Origin: Dokdonella_A sp014338185
Lineage (GTDB): Bacteria; Pseudomonadota; Gammaproteobacteria; Xanthomonadales; Rhodanobacteraceae
Direction: 5' to 3'
Length of the DNA: 35,571 bases
NCBI GenBank assembly: GCA_030263295.1
Contig: SZOS01000030.1
Span: 1-35,571 of the forward strand
Of the stretch, positions 1 to 7,528 are shown piece after piece. The translations under genes were made by a program, and so were the position numbers. A model generated the notes under the pieces. The model saw only the letters and a list, made by a program, of their open reading frames with translations, did not search any database and was not told where the DNA came from. Positions within the stretch are counted from its first letter, which is position 1; every line of letters begins with the position of its first letter.

Positions 1-41
1 GGATTATGAGTCCCCTGCACTAACCGCTGTGCTACAGGCCC
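1..41 (-). tRNA. 5' part of a tRNA with CAU anticodon (tRNA-Ile2 or elongator tRNA-Met), cut by the window edge
   Basis: Read on the minus strand from 41, the sequence gives a 7-base acceptor strand GGGCCTG, T8-A9, a D arm with a GCAC/GTGC stem, and the anticodon stem and loop GGGGA-CTCATAA-TCC. The anticodon CAT lies at 6-8. The 3' half (rest of the anticodon stem, variable loop, T arm, acceptor end) is outside the window. The GGGGACTCATAATCC arm resembles the lysidine-modified tRNA-Ile2 of gammaproteobacteria more than elongator tRNA-Met, but without the T arm and discriminator base I cannot decide. No initiator-type GGG/CCC anticodon stem is visible. Confidence 0.85.
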
Positions 42-57
42 GCAAGACCGGCGCGCG

Positions 58-86
58 AGTCTAATGGATCGATCGCGCCCGCCCAA
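58..86 (-). promoter_or_regulatory. Candidate sigma70 promoter of the tRNA
   Basis: On the minus strand TTGGGC (81-86) and TAGACT (58-63) are separated by 17 bp. Transcription would start about 10 bases before the mature tRNA 5' end at 41. The GC-rich stretch after the -10 box resembles the discriminator of stringently controlled stable-RNA promoters. Only 3 of 6 bases match the -35 consensus, so this rests on position and spacing. Confidence 0.4.
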
Positions 87-107
87 CCGTGGACATCATC
101 GCGCGCT

Positions 108-1655
108 TCAGGGGCTGTCGAAGCCATCCTGCAGGATCGTGTCGTCCGCCAGTGCCGCCTGCAGCGCGGCCCACACGTCGATGCGGCCCCAGCCGGCCTG
201 GTGGTTGGGGCGGTCCGCAAGCGTGAGCCCGCCACAACCGCTGTTGTACGGATCGGTGATCCCTTGCCACACCGCAGTGTCGCGCAGCAGTTGCGCGACC
301 TGCTGCGGATGGCCCCTGAGCGCGGGCAGTGCCGACATCAGCAATGCGGCCGCACCGGCCACGTGCGGCGCGGCCATGCTGGTGCCGCTCTTGTTGCCGT
401 AACTGTTGGTGGCATCGCGCAAGGCCGAGCGTACGCCCGCGCCGGGCGCGACCACGTCGGGATGGACATGGGTGGCGCCCGCGACCGGACCGCGGCTGGA
501 GAACGCCGCGATCGCATCGGCGGCATTGCTCGCGCCGACCACGAAGGCGCTGTCGTAGGTCGCCGGCGGATCGCCGATCGTGTTGCACGCCGGGCCATCG
601 TTGCCTGCGGCCGCGACGAACAGGATGCCGCCGGCCACCACGTTGTCGACCGCGGCACGGATTTCCTCGCCGCTGCTGCAGCCTTCCGTGGCGAGGCAGC
701 CCCACGAGTTGCTGCTCACGTCGGGCGCGCGATCGGGATCGGGATTCTGGCCGTTGGCATCGGTCGGCGCCAGCGTCCATTGCATGCACTCGATGTAGCG
801 CGCAGGCGTGCCGTAGCCAGCGGCCATGTTGCGGCAACCGATCCACTGCGCGCCCGGTGCGACACCGATCTGGTTGGCGCCGCCATCGTCGCCGATCACG
901 GTGCCGGTCACGTGGGTGCCGTGGCCGTAGTCGTCACACGGCGCGCCGGCATCGTTGCCGCACGAGTTGCCCGCGGCATCGTGGATCGCATCGTGCCAGT
1001 TGTAGGCATGGCTCGCGCTGCTGCCGTTCCAGCCGCGATAGTGCGGCCGCAACGCGGCGTGATCCCAGCGTATGCCGGTATCGGCCACGGCGACCACGAC
1101 GCCCTGACCGGTATGGCCGAGCGCCCACACGGCCGGCGCGTTGATCTGCGCCACGCCGTATTCGATGGCGGCGGGCGCATGGCCGGCGCGGGCGGGGCGC
1201 GCGGCCTGCGGCAGCGCCTGCGCCAGCCGCGGGTTGGCGCGAATGTGGGCGATGTCGTCGCGCGCGGCCAGCAGCGCCAACGTCGCGGGTGTGGTGCGCA
1301 CCCACACCACATTCGCGATCCACCACGCGCGATGCTCGACGCCCTGCCCGCGCAGCCATGCGCGCAGGTCCGCCTGCTGCGCATCCGCGCGTGCCCGCAG
1401 CGCATCGACCAGCACGTGCCGGCGGATGCGCGGATCGACCGCGGCCGCCAGCGGCGCGAGCATGGGTCGACTCTGATCGGGCAGCACGAGCAGTGCCTCG
1501 ACGGTGCCATCGCGCGCGACCCGCTCCAGCACCGCGGGCTCGATCGTGGCGGCGCAGGCCGGTGCGGCCAGCAGCGCCCAGGCGACTGCGGCAAGGCAGC
1601 GCAGGCGTGGCGCGGGACGGATCGTGGCGGAAACGCGGGTGCGGGATCGGATCAT
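108..1655 (-). CDS. Secreted subtilisin-like serine protease (S8 family) with DGFDSP tail
   Basis: The product has 515 residues. A basic start and hydrophobic core at about residues 19-35 ending in an Ala-rich site look like a Sec signal peptide. A pro-region follows to about residue 160. The S8 domain has the catalytic Asp in ADTG (192), His in GHGTH (245), oxyanion Asn in AAGN (352) and Ser in SGTSMAAP (426), so all catalytic residues are present. Paired Cys residues in the catalytic domain fit an exported enzyme. The protein ends ILQDGFDSP, and a closely similar tail ends the unrelated secreted protein at 29208-30974. The ATG at 1655 has no clear ribosome binding site, but a good promoter lies 40 bp upstream. 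It is probably an extracellular degradative protease; the substrate is unknown. Confidence 0.93.
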   Translation of the reverse strand: MIRSRTRVSATIRPAPRLRCLAAVAWALLAAPACAATIEPAVLERVARDGTVEALLVLPDQSRPMLAPLAAAVDPRIRRHVLVDALRARADAQQADLRAWLRGQGVEHRAWWIANVVWVRTTPATLALLAARDDIAHIRANPRLAQALPQAARPARAGHAPAAIEYGVAQINAPAVWALGHTGQGVVVAVADTGIRWDHAALRPHYRGWNGSSASHAYNWHDAIHDAAGNSCGNDAGAPCDDYGHGTHVTGTVIGDDGGANQIGVAPGAQWIGCRNMAAGYGTPARYIECMQWTLAPTDANGQNPDPDRAPDVSSNSWGCLATEGCSSGEEIRAAVDNVVAGGILFVAAAGNDGPACNTIGDPPATYDSAFVVGASNAADAIAAFSSRGPVAGATHVHPDVVAPGAGVRSALRDATNSYGNKSGTSMAAPHVAGAAALLMSALPALRGHPQQVAQLLRDTAVWQGITDPYNSGCGGLTLADRPNHQAGWGRIDVWAALQAALADDTILQDGFDSP

Positions 1656-1695
1656 CGGGCGCGCCGGCGGCAGCCGGAATCAGTGGGTCCGGCGC

Positions 1696-1724
1696 AGTCT
1701 ACGCACGCGCCCGCACCCTGTCAT
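1696..1724 (-). promoter_or_regulatory. Candidate sigma70 promoter of the subtilisin-like protease
   Basis: On the minus strand ATGACA (1719-1724, 5 of 6 to TTGACA) and TAGACT (1696-1701) are exactly 17 bp apart. Transcription would start near 1689, giving a leader of about 34 nt. TAGACT is also the candidate -10 box of the tRNA at the window start. The site lies between the rpoD stop and the protease start, so the protease is probably transcribed on its own. Confidence 0.5.
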
Positions 1725-1791
1725 GCCGGTCCGGCGCAGGCACGGCGCCCGCGCAGGATGCGGACGCCGGCCTGATGCGCGTGGGCCGCGC

Positions 1792-3639
1792 TCACTCGAT
1801 GTCGAGGAACGAGCGCAACTGCTCCGAACGGCTCGGATGCCGCAGCTTGCGCAGCGCCTTGGCTTCGATCTGGCGGATGCGCTCGCGGGTGACGTCGAAC
1901 TGCTTGCCGACTTCCTCCAGCGTGTGATCGGTGTTCATGTCGATGCCAAAGCGCATGCGCAGCACCTTGGCCTCGCGCGGGGTGAGCCCGGCGAGCACGT
2001 CGCGCACGGTTTCCATGAGACCGATGTTGGTGGACGAATCCACCGGCGACACGATCGCCGCATCCTCGATGAAGTCGCCCAGGTGCGAATCCTCGTCGTC
2101 GCCGATCGGGGTTTCCATCGAGATCGGTTCCTTGGCGATCTTGAGCACCTTGCGGATCTTGTCCTCGGGCATTTCCATCTTGACCGCGAGTTCGTCCGGG
2201 GTCGGCTCGCGACCCATTTCCTGCAGCATCTGGCGCGAGATGCGGTTGAGCTTGTTGATCGTCTCGATCATGTGCACGGGGATGCGGATCGTGCGCGCCT
2301 GGTCGGCGATCGAGCGCGTGATCGCCTGGCGGATCCACCAGGTGGCATAGGTCGAGAACTTGTAGCCGCGGCGGTATTCGAACTTGTCGACCGCCTTCAT
2401 GAGGCCGATGTTGCCTTCCTGGATGAGGTCGAGGAACTGCAGGCCGCGGTTGGTGTACTTCTTCGCGATCGAGATCACCAGGCGCAGGTTGGCCTCGACC
2501 ATCTCCTTCTTGGCGCGGCGCGCCTTGGCCTCGCCGATCGACATCGCGCGATTGATCTCCTTGATCTCGGCGATGCCCAGGTACAGCATCTTCTCGATCG
2601 CCACGAGCTTTTCCTGCTCGCCCACGATCGCGTCGCGCTGGCCCCGCAGCGCCGGCGACCACTTCTGGCGCTTGCGCGCGAGTTCATCGGCCCACTCGAG
2701 GTTGGTCTCGTTGGCCGGGAACAGCTTGACGAAGTCCTTGCGCGGCATGTGCGCATGCTTGACGCACAGGTCGCCGATCACACGCTCGTGGTGGCGGATG
2801 GTGTTGACCACCTCGCGCAGCTTCTTGACGAAGCCGTCGATCATGATCGCGGGCAGCTTGAGCTTGAGGAACGCGGCCGCCATCTCGTCGCGCACCTTGA
2901 GCGCCTTGCGATCGGCGGCGCCGTGCTTGTCGGCCAACTTCTGGAACTTGGCGTAGATCTGCCGCAGTTCGTCCATGCGCCGCGCGACTTCGGCCAGATC
3001 GAGGCCGGTGTCGACCGGATCGCCATCGTCGCTGCTGCCGTCCTCGTCCTCGTCGTCCTCGTCACCCTCGGCATCGGACGCGACCACGGTCTCGGCGATG
3101 ACGATGTCGGGCTGCTCCACGTCGGCAAAACCCGCGAGCACTTCCGACAGGCGCTTCTTGCCCTCGGTGTGCTGGTCATACTCCTCGACCAGCAGCTGGA
3201 TCGACCACGGGAAGTTGGCGAGCGCGCTCTGCACCTGGCCCAGGCCTTCCTCGATGCGCTTGGCGATCGCGATCTCGCCCTCGCGCGTGAGCAGTTCCAC
3301 CGTGCCCATCTCGCGCATGTACATGCGCACCGGATCGGTGGTGCGGCCCACTTCGGCATCGACCGCGCTGAGCACCGCGACCGCTTCTTCGGTGGCGGTG
3401 TCGTCATCGGCGGTGACTGGCGCTTCCGCGAGCAGGGTCTCGGTGTCGGGTGCGACTTCGTGCACCTCGATGCCCATGTCGTTGATCATGCCGATGATGT
3501 CTTCGATCTGCTCCGGGTCGACGATGTCGTCGGGCAGGTGGTCGTTGACTTCGGCATAGGTCAGGTAGCCCTGCTCCTTGCCCTTGATGATCAGGGTCTT
3601 GATCTCGGACTGCTGCTCCTGGTTGTGTTCTGCGGCCAT
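1792..3639 (-). CDS. rpoD: RNA polymerase primary sigma factor RpoD (sigma-70)
   Basis: The product has 615 residues, very close to Escherichia coli RpoD (613). Region 1.1 covers the first 80 residues (KGKEQGYLTYAEVNDHLP), region 1.2 follows at DPVRMYMREMG, then an acidic non-conserved insert. Region 2 carries LVISIAKKYTNRGLQFLDLI and the aromatic -10-reading stretch around FSTYATWWIRQAI. Region 4 carries LTPREAKVLRMRFGI and the -35-reading helix VTRERIRQIEAKALRKL, ending in SFLDIE. I chose the ATG at 3639 (MAAEHNQ) because known RpoD proteins begin just before region 1.1; the in-frame ATG at 3672 would add an atypical leader. It directs core polymerase to housekeeping promoters. dnaG, often next to rpoD, is not in the window; dtd lies upstream instead. 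Confidence 0.98.
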   Translation of the reverse strand: MAAEHNQEQQSEIKTLIIKGKEQGYLTYAEVNDHLPDDIVDPEQIEDIIGMINDMGIEVHEVAPDTETLLAEAPVTADDDTATEEAVAVLSAVDAEVGRTTDPVRMYMREMGTVELLTREGEIAIAKRIEEGLGQVQSALANFPWSIQLLVEEYDQHTEGKKRLSEVLAGFADVEQPDIVIAETVVASDAEGDEDDEDEDGSSDDGDPVDTGLDLAEVARRMDELRQIYAKFQKLADKHGAADRKALKVRDEMAAAFLKLKLPAIMIDGFVKKLREVVNTIRHHERVIGDLCVKHAHMPRKDFVKLFPANETNLEWADELARKRQKWSPALRGQRDAIVGEQEKLVAIEKMLYLGIAEIKEINRAMSIGEAKARRAKKEMVEANLRLVISIAKKYTNRGLQFLDLIQEGNIGLMKAVDKFEYRRGYKFSTYATWWIRQAITRSIADQARTIRIPVHMIETINKLNRISRQMLQEMGREPTPDELAVKMEMPEDKIRKVLKIAKEPISMETPIGDDEDSHLGDFIEDAAIVSPVDSSTNIGLMETVRDVLAGLTPREAKVLRMRFGIDMNTDHTLEEVGKQFDVTRERIRQIEAKALRKLRHPSRSEQLRSFLDIE

Positions 3640-3683
3640 GGGAATTCCGGAAAAGTGCAAGATGCGGGACAAAGGAAAAAGAG

Positions 3684-3708
3684 TGTAGGAGCCGCGTCAA
3701 GGGCGACC
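3684..3708. repeat. Degenerate REP-like element in the rpoD leader
   Basis: The string TGTAGGAGCCGCGTCAAGGG followed by CGACC resembles, from memory, the TGTAGGAGCGGC...GCCGCGACC family of dispersed extragenic repeats common in Pseudomonas and Lysobacterales genomes. The palindrome is imperfect here. Only one copy is in the window, so the repeat status rests on recognition and was not measured. Confidence 0.4.
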
Positions 3709-3727
3709 CGGATGCTCTCGCCGATTG

Positions 3728-3756
3728 TGTAAAACGATGTGCGACGGCCCTGTCGA
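3728..3756 (-). promoter_or_regulatory. Candidate sigma70 promoter of rpoD
   Basis: On the minus strand TCGACA (3751-3756, 5 of 6 to TTGACA) and TTTACA (3728-3733) have 17-bp spacing. Transcription would begin about 80 nt before the ATG. The -10 match is weak. Confidence 0.35.
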
Positions 3757-3947
3757 ACGGCTGCGGATCGCCAAAATCCGCCTGCCCTGGGCCCCTTGCC
3801 ACGAACTCAAACCTCGGCGAAGCCGGCACTGCCTGTGCCATGGTCTGCGCGCGCGCCCCGCATGCGTCTGAATAAACATCTGCAAATCAACCGCTTGCGT
3901 GCCAACCATGCGATCAACCCGCGCCAATCGGCGTGCCGCGGGAACGC

Positions 3948-4388
3948 TCAGCGCGCCTCCAGCCAGAACGTCACCGGTCCGTCGTTGACGAGCCGGACCT
4001 GCATATGGGCGCCAAAGCGTCCGATTTCCACCCCGGCGTGACGCTGGCGGGCCAGCTCGACCAGGCGCTCGAACCAGTGCTGCGCGGCCGCGGGCTCCGC
4101 GGCGGTGGAAAACCCCGCGCGCATGCCCGAGCGCGTATCGGCCGCCAGCGTGAACTGCGACACCAGCAACAGGCCGCCGCCGGTGTCGGCCAGCGAACGA
4201 TTCATGCGCCCCTGCGCGTCGGCGAACATGCGATAGCCGAGCATGCGCTCGAGCAGCCGCTGCGCCTGCGCCTCGCCGTCGTGCGGCTGCACCCCGACCA
4301 GCGCCAGCAGGCCCGCGCCGATCGCGCCGACGGTGGCGCCATCCACCTCGACACTGGCCTGGGTCACGCGCTGGAGCAAGGCAATCAT
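3948..4388 (-). CDS. dtd: D-aminoacyl-tRNA deacylase
   Basis: The product has 146 residues against a usual 145. The N-terminus MIALLQRVTQASVEV is typical. The two cross-subunit motifs that build the deacylase site are present: SQFTL at residues 77-81, and the Gly-cisPro motif within NDGPVTF near the C-terminus. The enzyme is a homodimer that hydrolyses D-amino acids (and glycine) mischarged on tRNA, protecting translation. I chose the ATG at 4388; the in-frame ATG at 4415 would add nine residues unlike the family. It reads toward rpoD with 308 bp between them, so co-transcription is not assured. Confidence 0.95.
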   Translation of the reverse strand: MIALLQRVTQASVEVDGATVGAIGAGLLALVGVQPHDGEAQAQRLLERMLGYRMFADAQGRMNRSLADTGGGLLLVSQFTLAADTRSGMRAGFSTAAEPAAAQHWFERLVELARQRHAGVEIGRFGAHMQVRLVNDGPVTFWLEAR

Positions 4389-4479
4389 CACCACATCCGC
4401 GATCGGGGCACGCATCGTCGCCGCGCGCCAGCGCGCGCGTCAATGCACCCGTGCAGGCGACGCCGCCACGCGCCGCACC

Positions 4480-4485
4480 TACAAT
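4480..4485 (+). promoter_or_regulatory. Candidate -10 element (TACAAT) of the acyltransferase gene
   Basis: CCTACAATGG at 4479-4488 contains a 5-of-6 -10 box just before a cluster of in-frame ATGs. No good -35 box is seen 17 bp upstream. If used, transcription starts near 4492, which would exclude the ATGs at 4484 and 4490 as translation starts. The same CCTACAATGG string precedes the lyase gene at 31807-31816. Confidence 0.35.
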
Positions 4486-4495
4486 GGACATGCCC

Positions 4496-5407
4496 ATGCC
4501 CGATACCCCGATGACCTGGCCAATCGCGCTGCTGTACGCCTGCCTGCGCGTGTTCGGCTTCCTGCCGCTGCGCCTCGTCCATGCCCTGGGCGGCGGTCTC
4601 GGCCACATCGCCTGGGCCCTGCATGGGCGCTCGCGACGCCTTGCCGAACGCAACCTCGCCCTCGTACTAACGCACAACGGCGCCGATTCCAGACAGGCGA
4701 TCGCGAAAAAAACCGTAATCGAGACCGGACGTTCGCTGGCCGAAGTGCTGTCGATGTGGGGCGGCGGCCCGCAGCGCGCGCTGCGGCACGTGGTCGAGGT
4801 GCACGGCCGCGACCTGTTCGAGGCGGCGCTGGCCAGCGGACGCGGACTCATCATCGCCGCGCCACACCTGGGCTGCTGGGAACTGCTCAACTACTGGCTG
4901 GCCGCGCAGCGACCGCTGGCCATCCTGTACCGCGCGCCGCGCCAGCGCGCGCTGGAGCCGCTGCTGCGCCGCGTGCGCGGCGTGCCCGGAGTCGAGCAGA
5001 TCCGCGCCGACGGCAGCGGCGTGCGCGCGCTGTACCGGCGCCTGTCGGCGGGCGGCATGGTCGGCATCCTGCCCGACCAGCAACCGCGCGGCGGCGAAGG
5101 CGTGCAGGCGCCGCTGTTCGGCGTGCCCGCGCCGACCATGGTGTTGCTGCCGCGCCTGGCCGAGCGTACCGGTGCGACGGTGTTGTTCGCATTCATGCAA
5201 CGACTGCCGCGCGGCGCTGGCTTCCGCCTGCACATCCTGCCCGCACCCGTCGGCATCGCCGATCCCGACCTCGAACGCGCCTGCACCGCCCTCAACCGCG
5301 GTGTCGAGCAGTGCGTCGCACTCGCGTTCGAGCAGTACCAGTGGACCTACAAACGCTGGCCCGGGGAAGCACGCGCCGCGCCCGCCGAGGCAAGCCCCGC
5401 GCCCTGA
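4496..5407 (+). CDS. Lipid A biosynthesis acyltransferase, LpxL/HtrB family
   Basis: The product has 303 residues, in the family range of about 290-320. A hydrophobic N-terminal segment (WPIALLYACLRVFGFLPLRL) anchors it to the inner membrane. The catalytic HX4E motif is HLGCWE, followed by YRAPRQRALEPLL and the DQQPRGGEGVQAPLFG block typical of this fold. The end EQYQWTYKRW is also characteristic. It should transfer a secondary acyl chain from acyl-ACP to a lipid A precursor; which chain and position cannot be told from sequence. The start is uncertain: in-frame ATGs lie at 4484, 4490, 4496 and 4511. I favour 4496 or 4511 because of the -10-like box at 4480. It is divergent from dtd. Confidence 0.9.
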   Translation: MPDTPMTWPIALLYACLRVFGFLPLRLVHALGGGLGHIAWALHGRSRRLAERNLALVLTHNGADSRQAIAKKTVIETGRSLAEVLSMWGGGPQRALRHVVEVHGRDLFEAALASGRGLIIAAPHLGCWELLNYWLAAQRPLAILYRAPRQRALEPLLRRVRGVPGVEQIRADGSGVRALYRRLSAGGMVGILPDQQPRGGEGVQAPLFGVPAPTMVLLPRLAERTGATVLFAFMQRLPRGAGFRLHILPAPVGIADPDLERACTALNRGVEQCVALAFEQYQWTYKRWPGEARAAPAEASPAP

Positions 5408-5463
5408 CCCCCCATTCGCGGGGTACAGCCTGCGGCTGCGCCTGACTAGCATGCCCGGCACGA

Positions 5464-5482
5464 CACGCCCGCAGCGGGCGTG
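5464..5482 (+). promoter_or_regulatory. Perfect 9-bp hairpin in the leader of the 5503 gene
   Basis: CACGCCCGC and GCGGGCGTG flank a single A, a perfect inverted repeat ending 20 nt before the start codon at 5503. It sits just before a strong AGGGGA ribosome binding site (5492-5497). There is no T-tract, so it is not a classic terminator. It may be an operator or a leader hairpin. Smaller hairpins (ACCCC/GGGGT at 5407-5424, CAGCC/GGCTG at 5426-5438) lie just after the acyltransferase stop and could help end that transcript. Confidence 0.4.
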
Positions 5483-5502
5483 CGGCAATCCAGGGGAACA
5501 CC

Positions 5503-5958
5503 ATGTCCAGCCAACCCGGCACGCCGTCGACACGGCCGCGCCTGCTCGTCCCTGCGGGCGTCGCCAGCGCACTGGCGCTGGCCATGCTCGCGTCGTGGAC
5601 TCCGGTCCGCGACGCGGACGCGACGGCGGCGACGGCGCGCCAGGCGATCGGACCGGGCACGCGCTTCGACCACGTCGCGGTGTTTTCCCGCGGTACGCCC
5701 GCCGCCGCGATCGAAGGCTGGCGCCAAACGGTGCTCGCACACGCGCACGTCCAGGCCTGCGCCACCGGGCGAGCCTGCCTCGTGCGCGCACTGCGGCTGT
5801 CCGCGCTCGGTGCGGCCGGCGCCGAGGTGCTCGCCTTCGACCTCGCCGCCGACACGCCGCCGACCGAGCGCCACGCGCTGCTGGCGGCCGCGCTCACGGC
5901 GCAGCCGCGCGCCCGCCTCTGCCATGCCTGCACGCCGTTGCAGGCCACTGCCCAATGA
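5503..5958 (+). CDS. Exported or membrane-anchored protein of unknown function
   Basis: The product has 151 residues. The start is supported by AGGGGA six bases upstream of the ATG. A hydrophobic segment at about residues 14-31 is either an uncleaved anchor or a signal peptide. The rest is Ala-rich with two or three Cys pairs (ACATGRAC, CHAC) that may form disulphides outside the cytoplasm. I do not recognise a family. The next gene begins 26 bp after its stop on the same strand, so the two exported proteins may be co-expressed. Confidence 0.7.
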   Translation: MSSQPGTPSTRPRLLVPAGVASALALAMLASWTPVRDADATAATARQAIGPGTRFDHVAVFSRGTPAAAIEGWRQTVLAHAHVQACATGRACLVRALRLSALGAAGAEVLAFDLAADTPPTERHALLAAALTAQPRARLCHACTPLQATAQ

Positions 5959-5983
5959 ACCTTCCACCGTGGATGCCATGCCC

Positions 5984-6823
5984 ATGAACCCATGCCGACT
6001 GCTTGCCCCCTGCCCGCGCCTCGCGCTCGCCCTGACGCTGGCCGCACTGTCCTCGCCGGCATCGGCGATCTTCCACAACGGCGGCTTCGAAACCGGCGAC
6101 TTCACCGGCTGGACGCTGGAAGGCGGCGTCAATCCGGGACTGGTCGGCGCACCGCCGTTCACCGGTGCCAGCGTGCAGATCACGCCCGGTGCGGCCGGAC
6201 CCGCGAACGTGGTGGGCGCCGGCGCCGATCCGCGCGCCCCGACCATCGTGCTGCCGCGCGTGGGCCAGAACACGGCCCGGCTCAACGACGAGAACGGCGG
6301 TGCGCTGGTGACGCGGCTGCGCCAGGTCGACACCGTGACCGCGGCCGACATCGATCCGCTCGATGGCCTGCCGCATATCCGCTTCGCGTTCGCACCCGTG
6401 CTCGACGACCCCAGCCACGCGCCGCACGAGCAACCCTACTTCTACGTCGTGGTGCGCAACCTCGCCGACAACAGCGTGCTGTTCGAGCAGTTCGCCTACT
6501 CCGGGCAAGCCGGCGTGCAGTTCCTGTCCGGCGCCGGTTCGTGGAAGTACCTGGAGTTCCAGGACGTCGATGCCGTGCTGCCCGCGACTGCGCTGGGCCA
6601 GCAGGTCGAGCTCACCGTGATCGCGGCCGACTGCTCGCTGGGCGGCCATGGCGGCTACGTCTACGTCGATGGCTTCGGTTCGGCACCGGTCGGTCCCGGT
6701 GGCGGCAACGGCACCACGCCCACCGCGGTACCGGCCACCGATCCGCTGGCGCTGGGCCTGCTCGGCCTCATCACCGGCTGGATCGGCTGGCGCGCGCAGC
6801 GGCGCAGCGCCGGCAACGCTTGA
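5984..6823 (+). CDS. Exported protein with PEP-CTERM/IPTL-like sorting tail
   Basis: The product has 279 residues. A signal peptide ends at SPASA (about residue 26). The mature protein opens with NGGFETGDFTGWTLEGG, a beginning frequent in PEP-CTERM-type surface proteins that have a jelly-roll, carbohydrate-binding-like domain. The C-terminus has the three-part layout of a sorting signal: a Gly/Thr/Pro linker ending VPATDP, a hydrophobic helix LALGLLGLITGWIGW, and a basic end RAQRR. The short box is not a perfect PEP or IPTL motif. No exosortase-like gene is in the window. An alternative in-frame ATG lies at 5978. It ends 60 bp from the convergent response regulator, with no strong terminator seen. 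The ligand is unknown. Confidence 0.8.
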   Translation: MNPCRLLAPCPRLALALTLAALSSPASAIFHNGGFETGDFTGWTLEGGVNPGLVGAPPFTGASVQITPGAAGPANVVGAGADPRAPTIVLPRVGQNTARLNDENGGALVTRLRQVDTVTAADIDPLDGLPHIRFAFAPVLDDPSHAPHEQPYFYVVVRNLADNSVLFEQFAYSGQAGVQFLSGAGSWKYLEFQDVDAVLPATALGQQVELTVIAADCSLGGHGGYVYVDGFGSAPVGPGGGNGTTPTAVPATDPLALGLLGLITGWIGWRAQRRSAGNA

Positions 6824-6883
6824 ACCCTGCGCCCGCAACAGGAAGCCGCGCGGCCACGGAAGGCCATCGCCGGTGGCGCCCGC

Positions 6884-7528
6884 TCACGGCGCGATGAGGC
6901 CGCGGCGCAGCGCTTCCAGCGTCGCCTCGGCCCGCGTGCCCACGCTGAGCTTGCGGTACACGTCCTTGAGATAGCCAGCCACCGTGTGCCGTGACAGTCC
7001 CAGCAGCCCGGCCGCATCGGCCACGCTCAGGCCCTTGGCGATCAGGCGCAGCACCTCGCTTTCGCGCGTGGTGAGCGTGGCGCCGGCGGCTGCGGGGTCC
7101 GCCGCTACCGGCGGCGCGAAGTGGCGCAGCAGGCGCCGCGCGATCGATGGCGACAGCGGCGGCTGTCCCGCGGCGATGCCCGCGAGCATCGCGGCCAGGG
7201 CCTCGGGCGACTGGTCCTTGAGCACATAGCCCTGAGCGCCCGCGTGCAGCGCGGGAAACAGGTGCGCGTCGTCGTCGAACACGGTGGCGACGACGCACAG
7301 GCAACCCAGCGGATGCAGGTGCTCGATGAGCTGCACGCCCGAGCCGTCGGGCAGGCCCAGGTCGACCAGCGCCAGCGGCGGTGGCGCCTGGCACTGCGCG
7401 AGCGCCTGCGCGAGGCTCGCGGCAAACCCGATCCGGATGCCGGGGAAGGCGATCCGCGTCGCGCGCGCAAGCCAGTCGCGGCTGGAAGCCAGGTCGTCGA
7501 CCACGAGCGCGCTGGCGAACGCGCTCAT
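6884..7528 (-). CDS. NarL/LuxR-family response regulator
   Basis: The product has 214 residues. The receiver domain has acidic residues near the start (VVDD), the phospho-acceptor Asp at 56 (LVDLGLPDGSG), Thr82 and Lys104 (YVLKD). A LuxR-type helix-turn-helix follows at about residues 150-205 (LTTRESEVLRLIAKGLS, LLGLSRHTVAGYLKDVYRKL). All phosphorylation residues are intact. Its ATG overlaps the stop of the histidine kinase by 4 bp (7525-7528), so the two are almost certainly a translationally coupled pair. Targets are not identifiable. Confidence 0.95.
   Translation of the reverse strand: MSAFASALVVDDLASSRDWLARATRIAFPGIRIGFAASLAQALAQCQAPPPLALVDLGLPDGSGVQLIEHLHPLGCLCVVATVFDDDAHLFPALHAGAQGYVLKDQSPEALAAMLAGIAAGQPPLSPSIARRLLRHFAPPVAADPAAAGATLTTRESEVLRLIAKGLSVADAAGLLGLSRHTVAGYLKDVYRKLSVGTRAEATLEALRRGLIAP

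Larger units (their letters stand above)
3640..3947. other. 308-bp gap upstream of rpoD
   Basis: The gap between the dtd stop and the rpoD start holds no convincing gene. It contains one candidate promoter (3728-3756), a degenerate REP-like half-site (3684-3708), and a more AT-rich stretch around 3867-3895 that could hold a second promoter I cannot define. A multi-promoter region in front of rpoD would be expected. Confidence 0.6.

Noticed and set aside
1504..3732. Long open frame on the plus strand opposite rpoD
   Set aside because: It is rich in His, Arg, Asp and Leu, as expected for the complement of a GC-rich gene, has no domain, and lies opposite an unmistakable rpoD.
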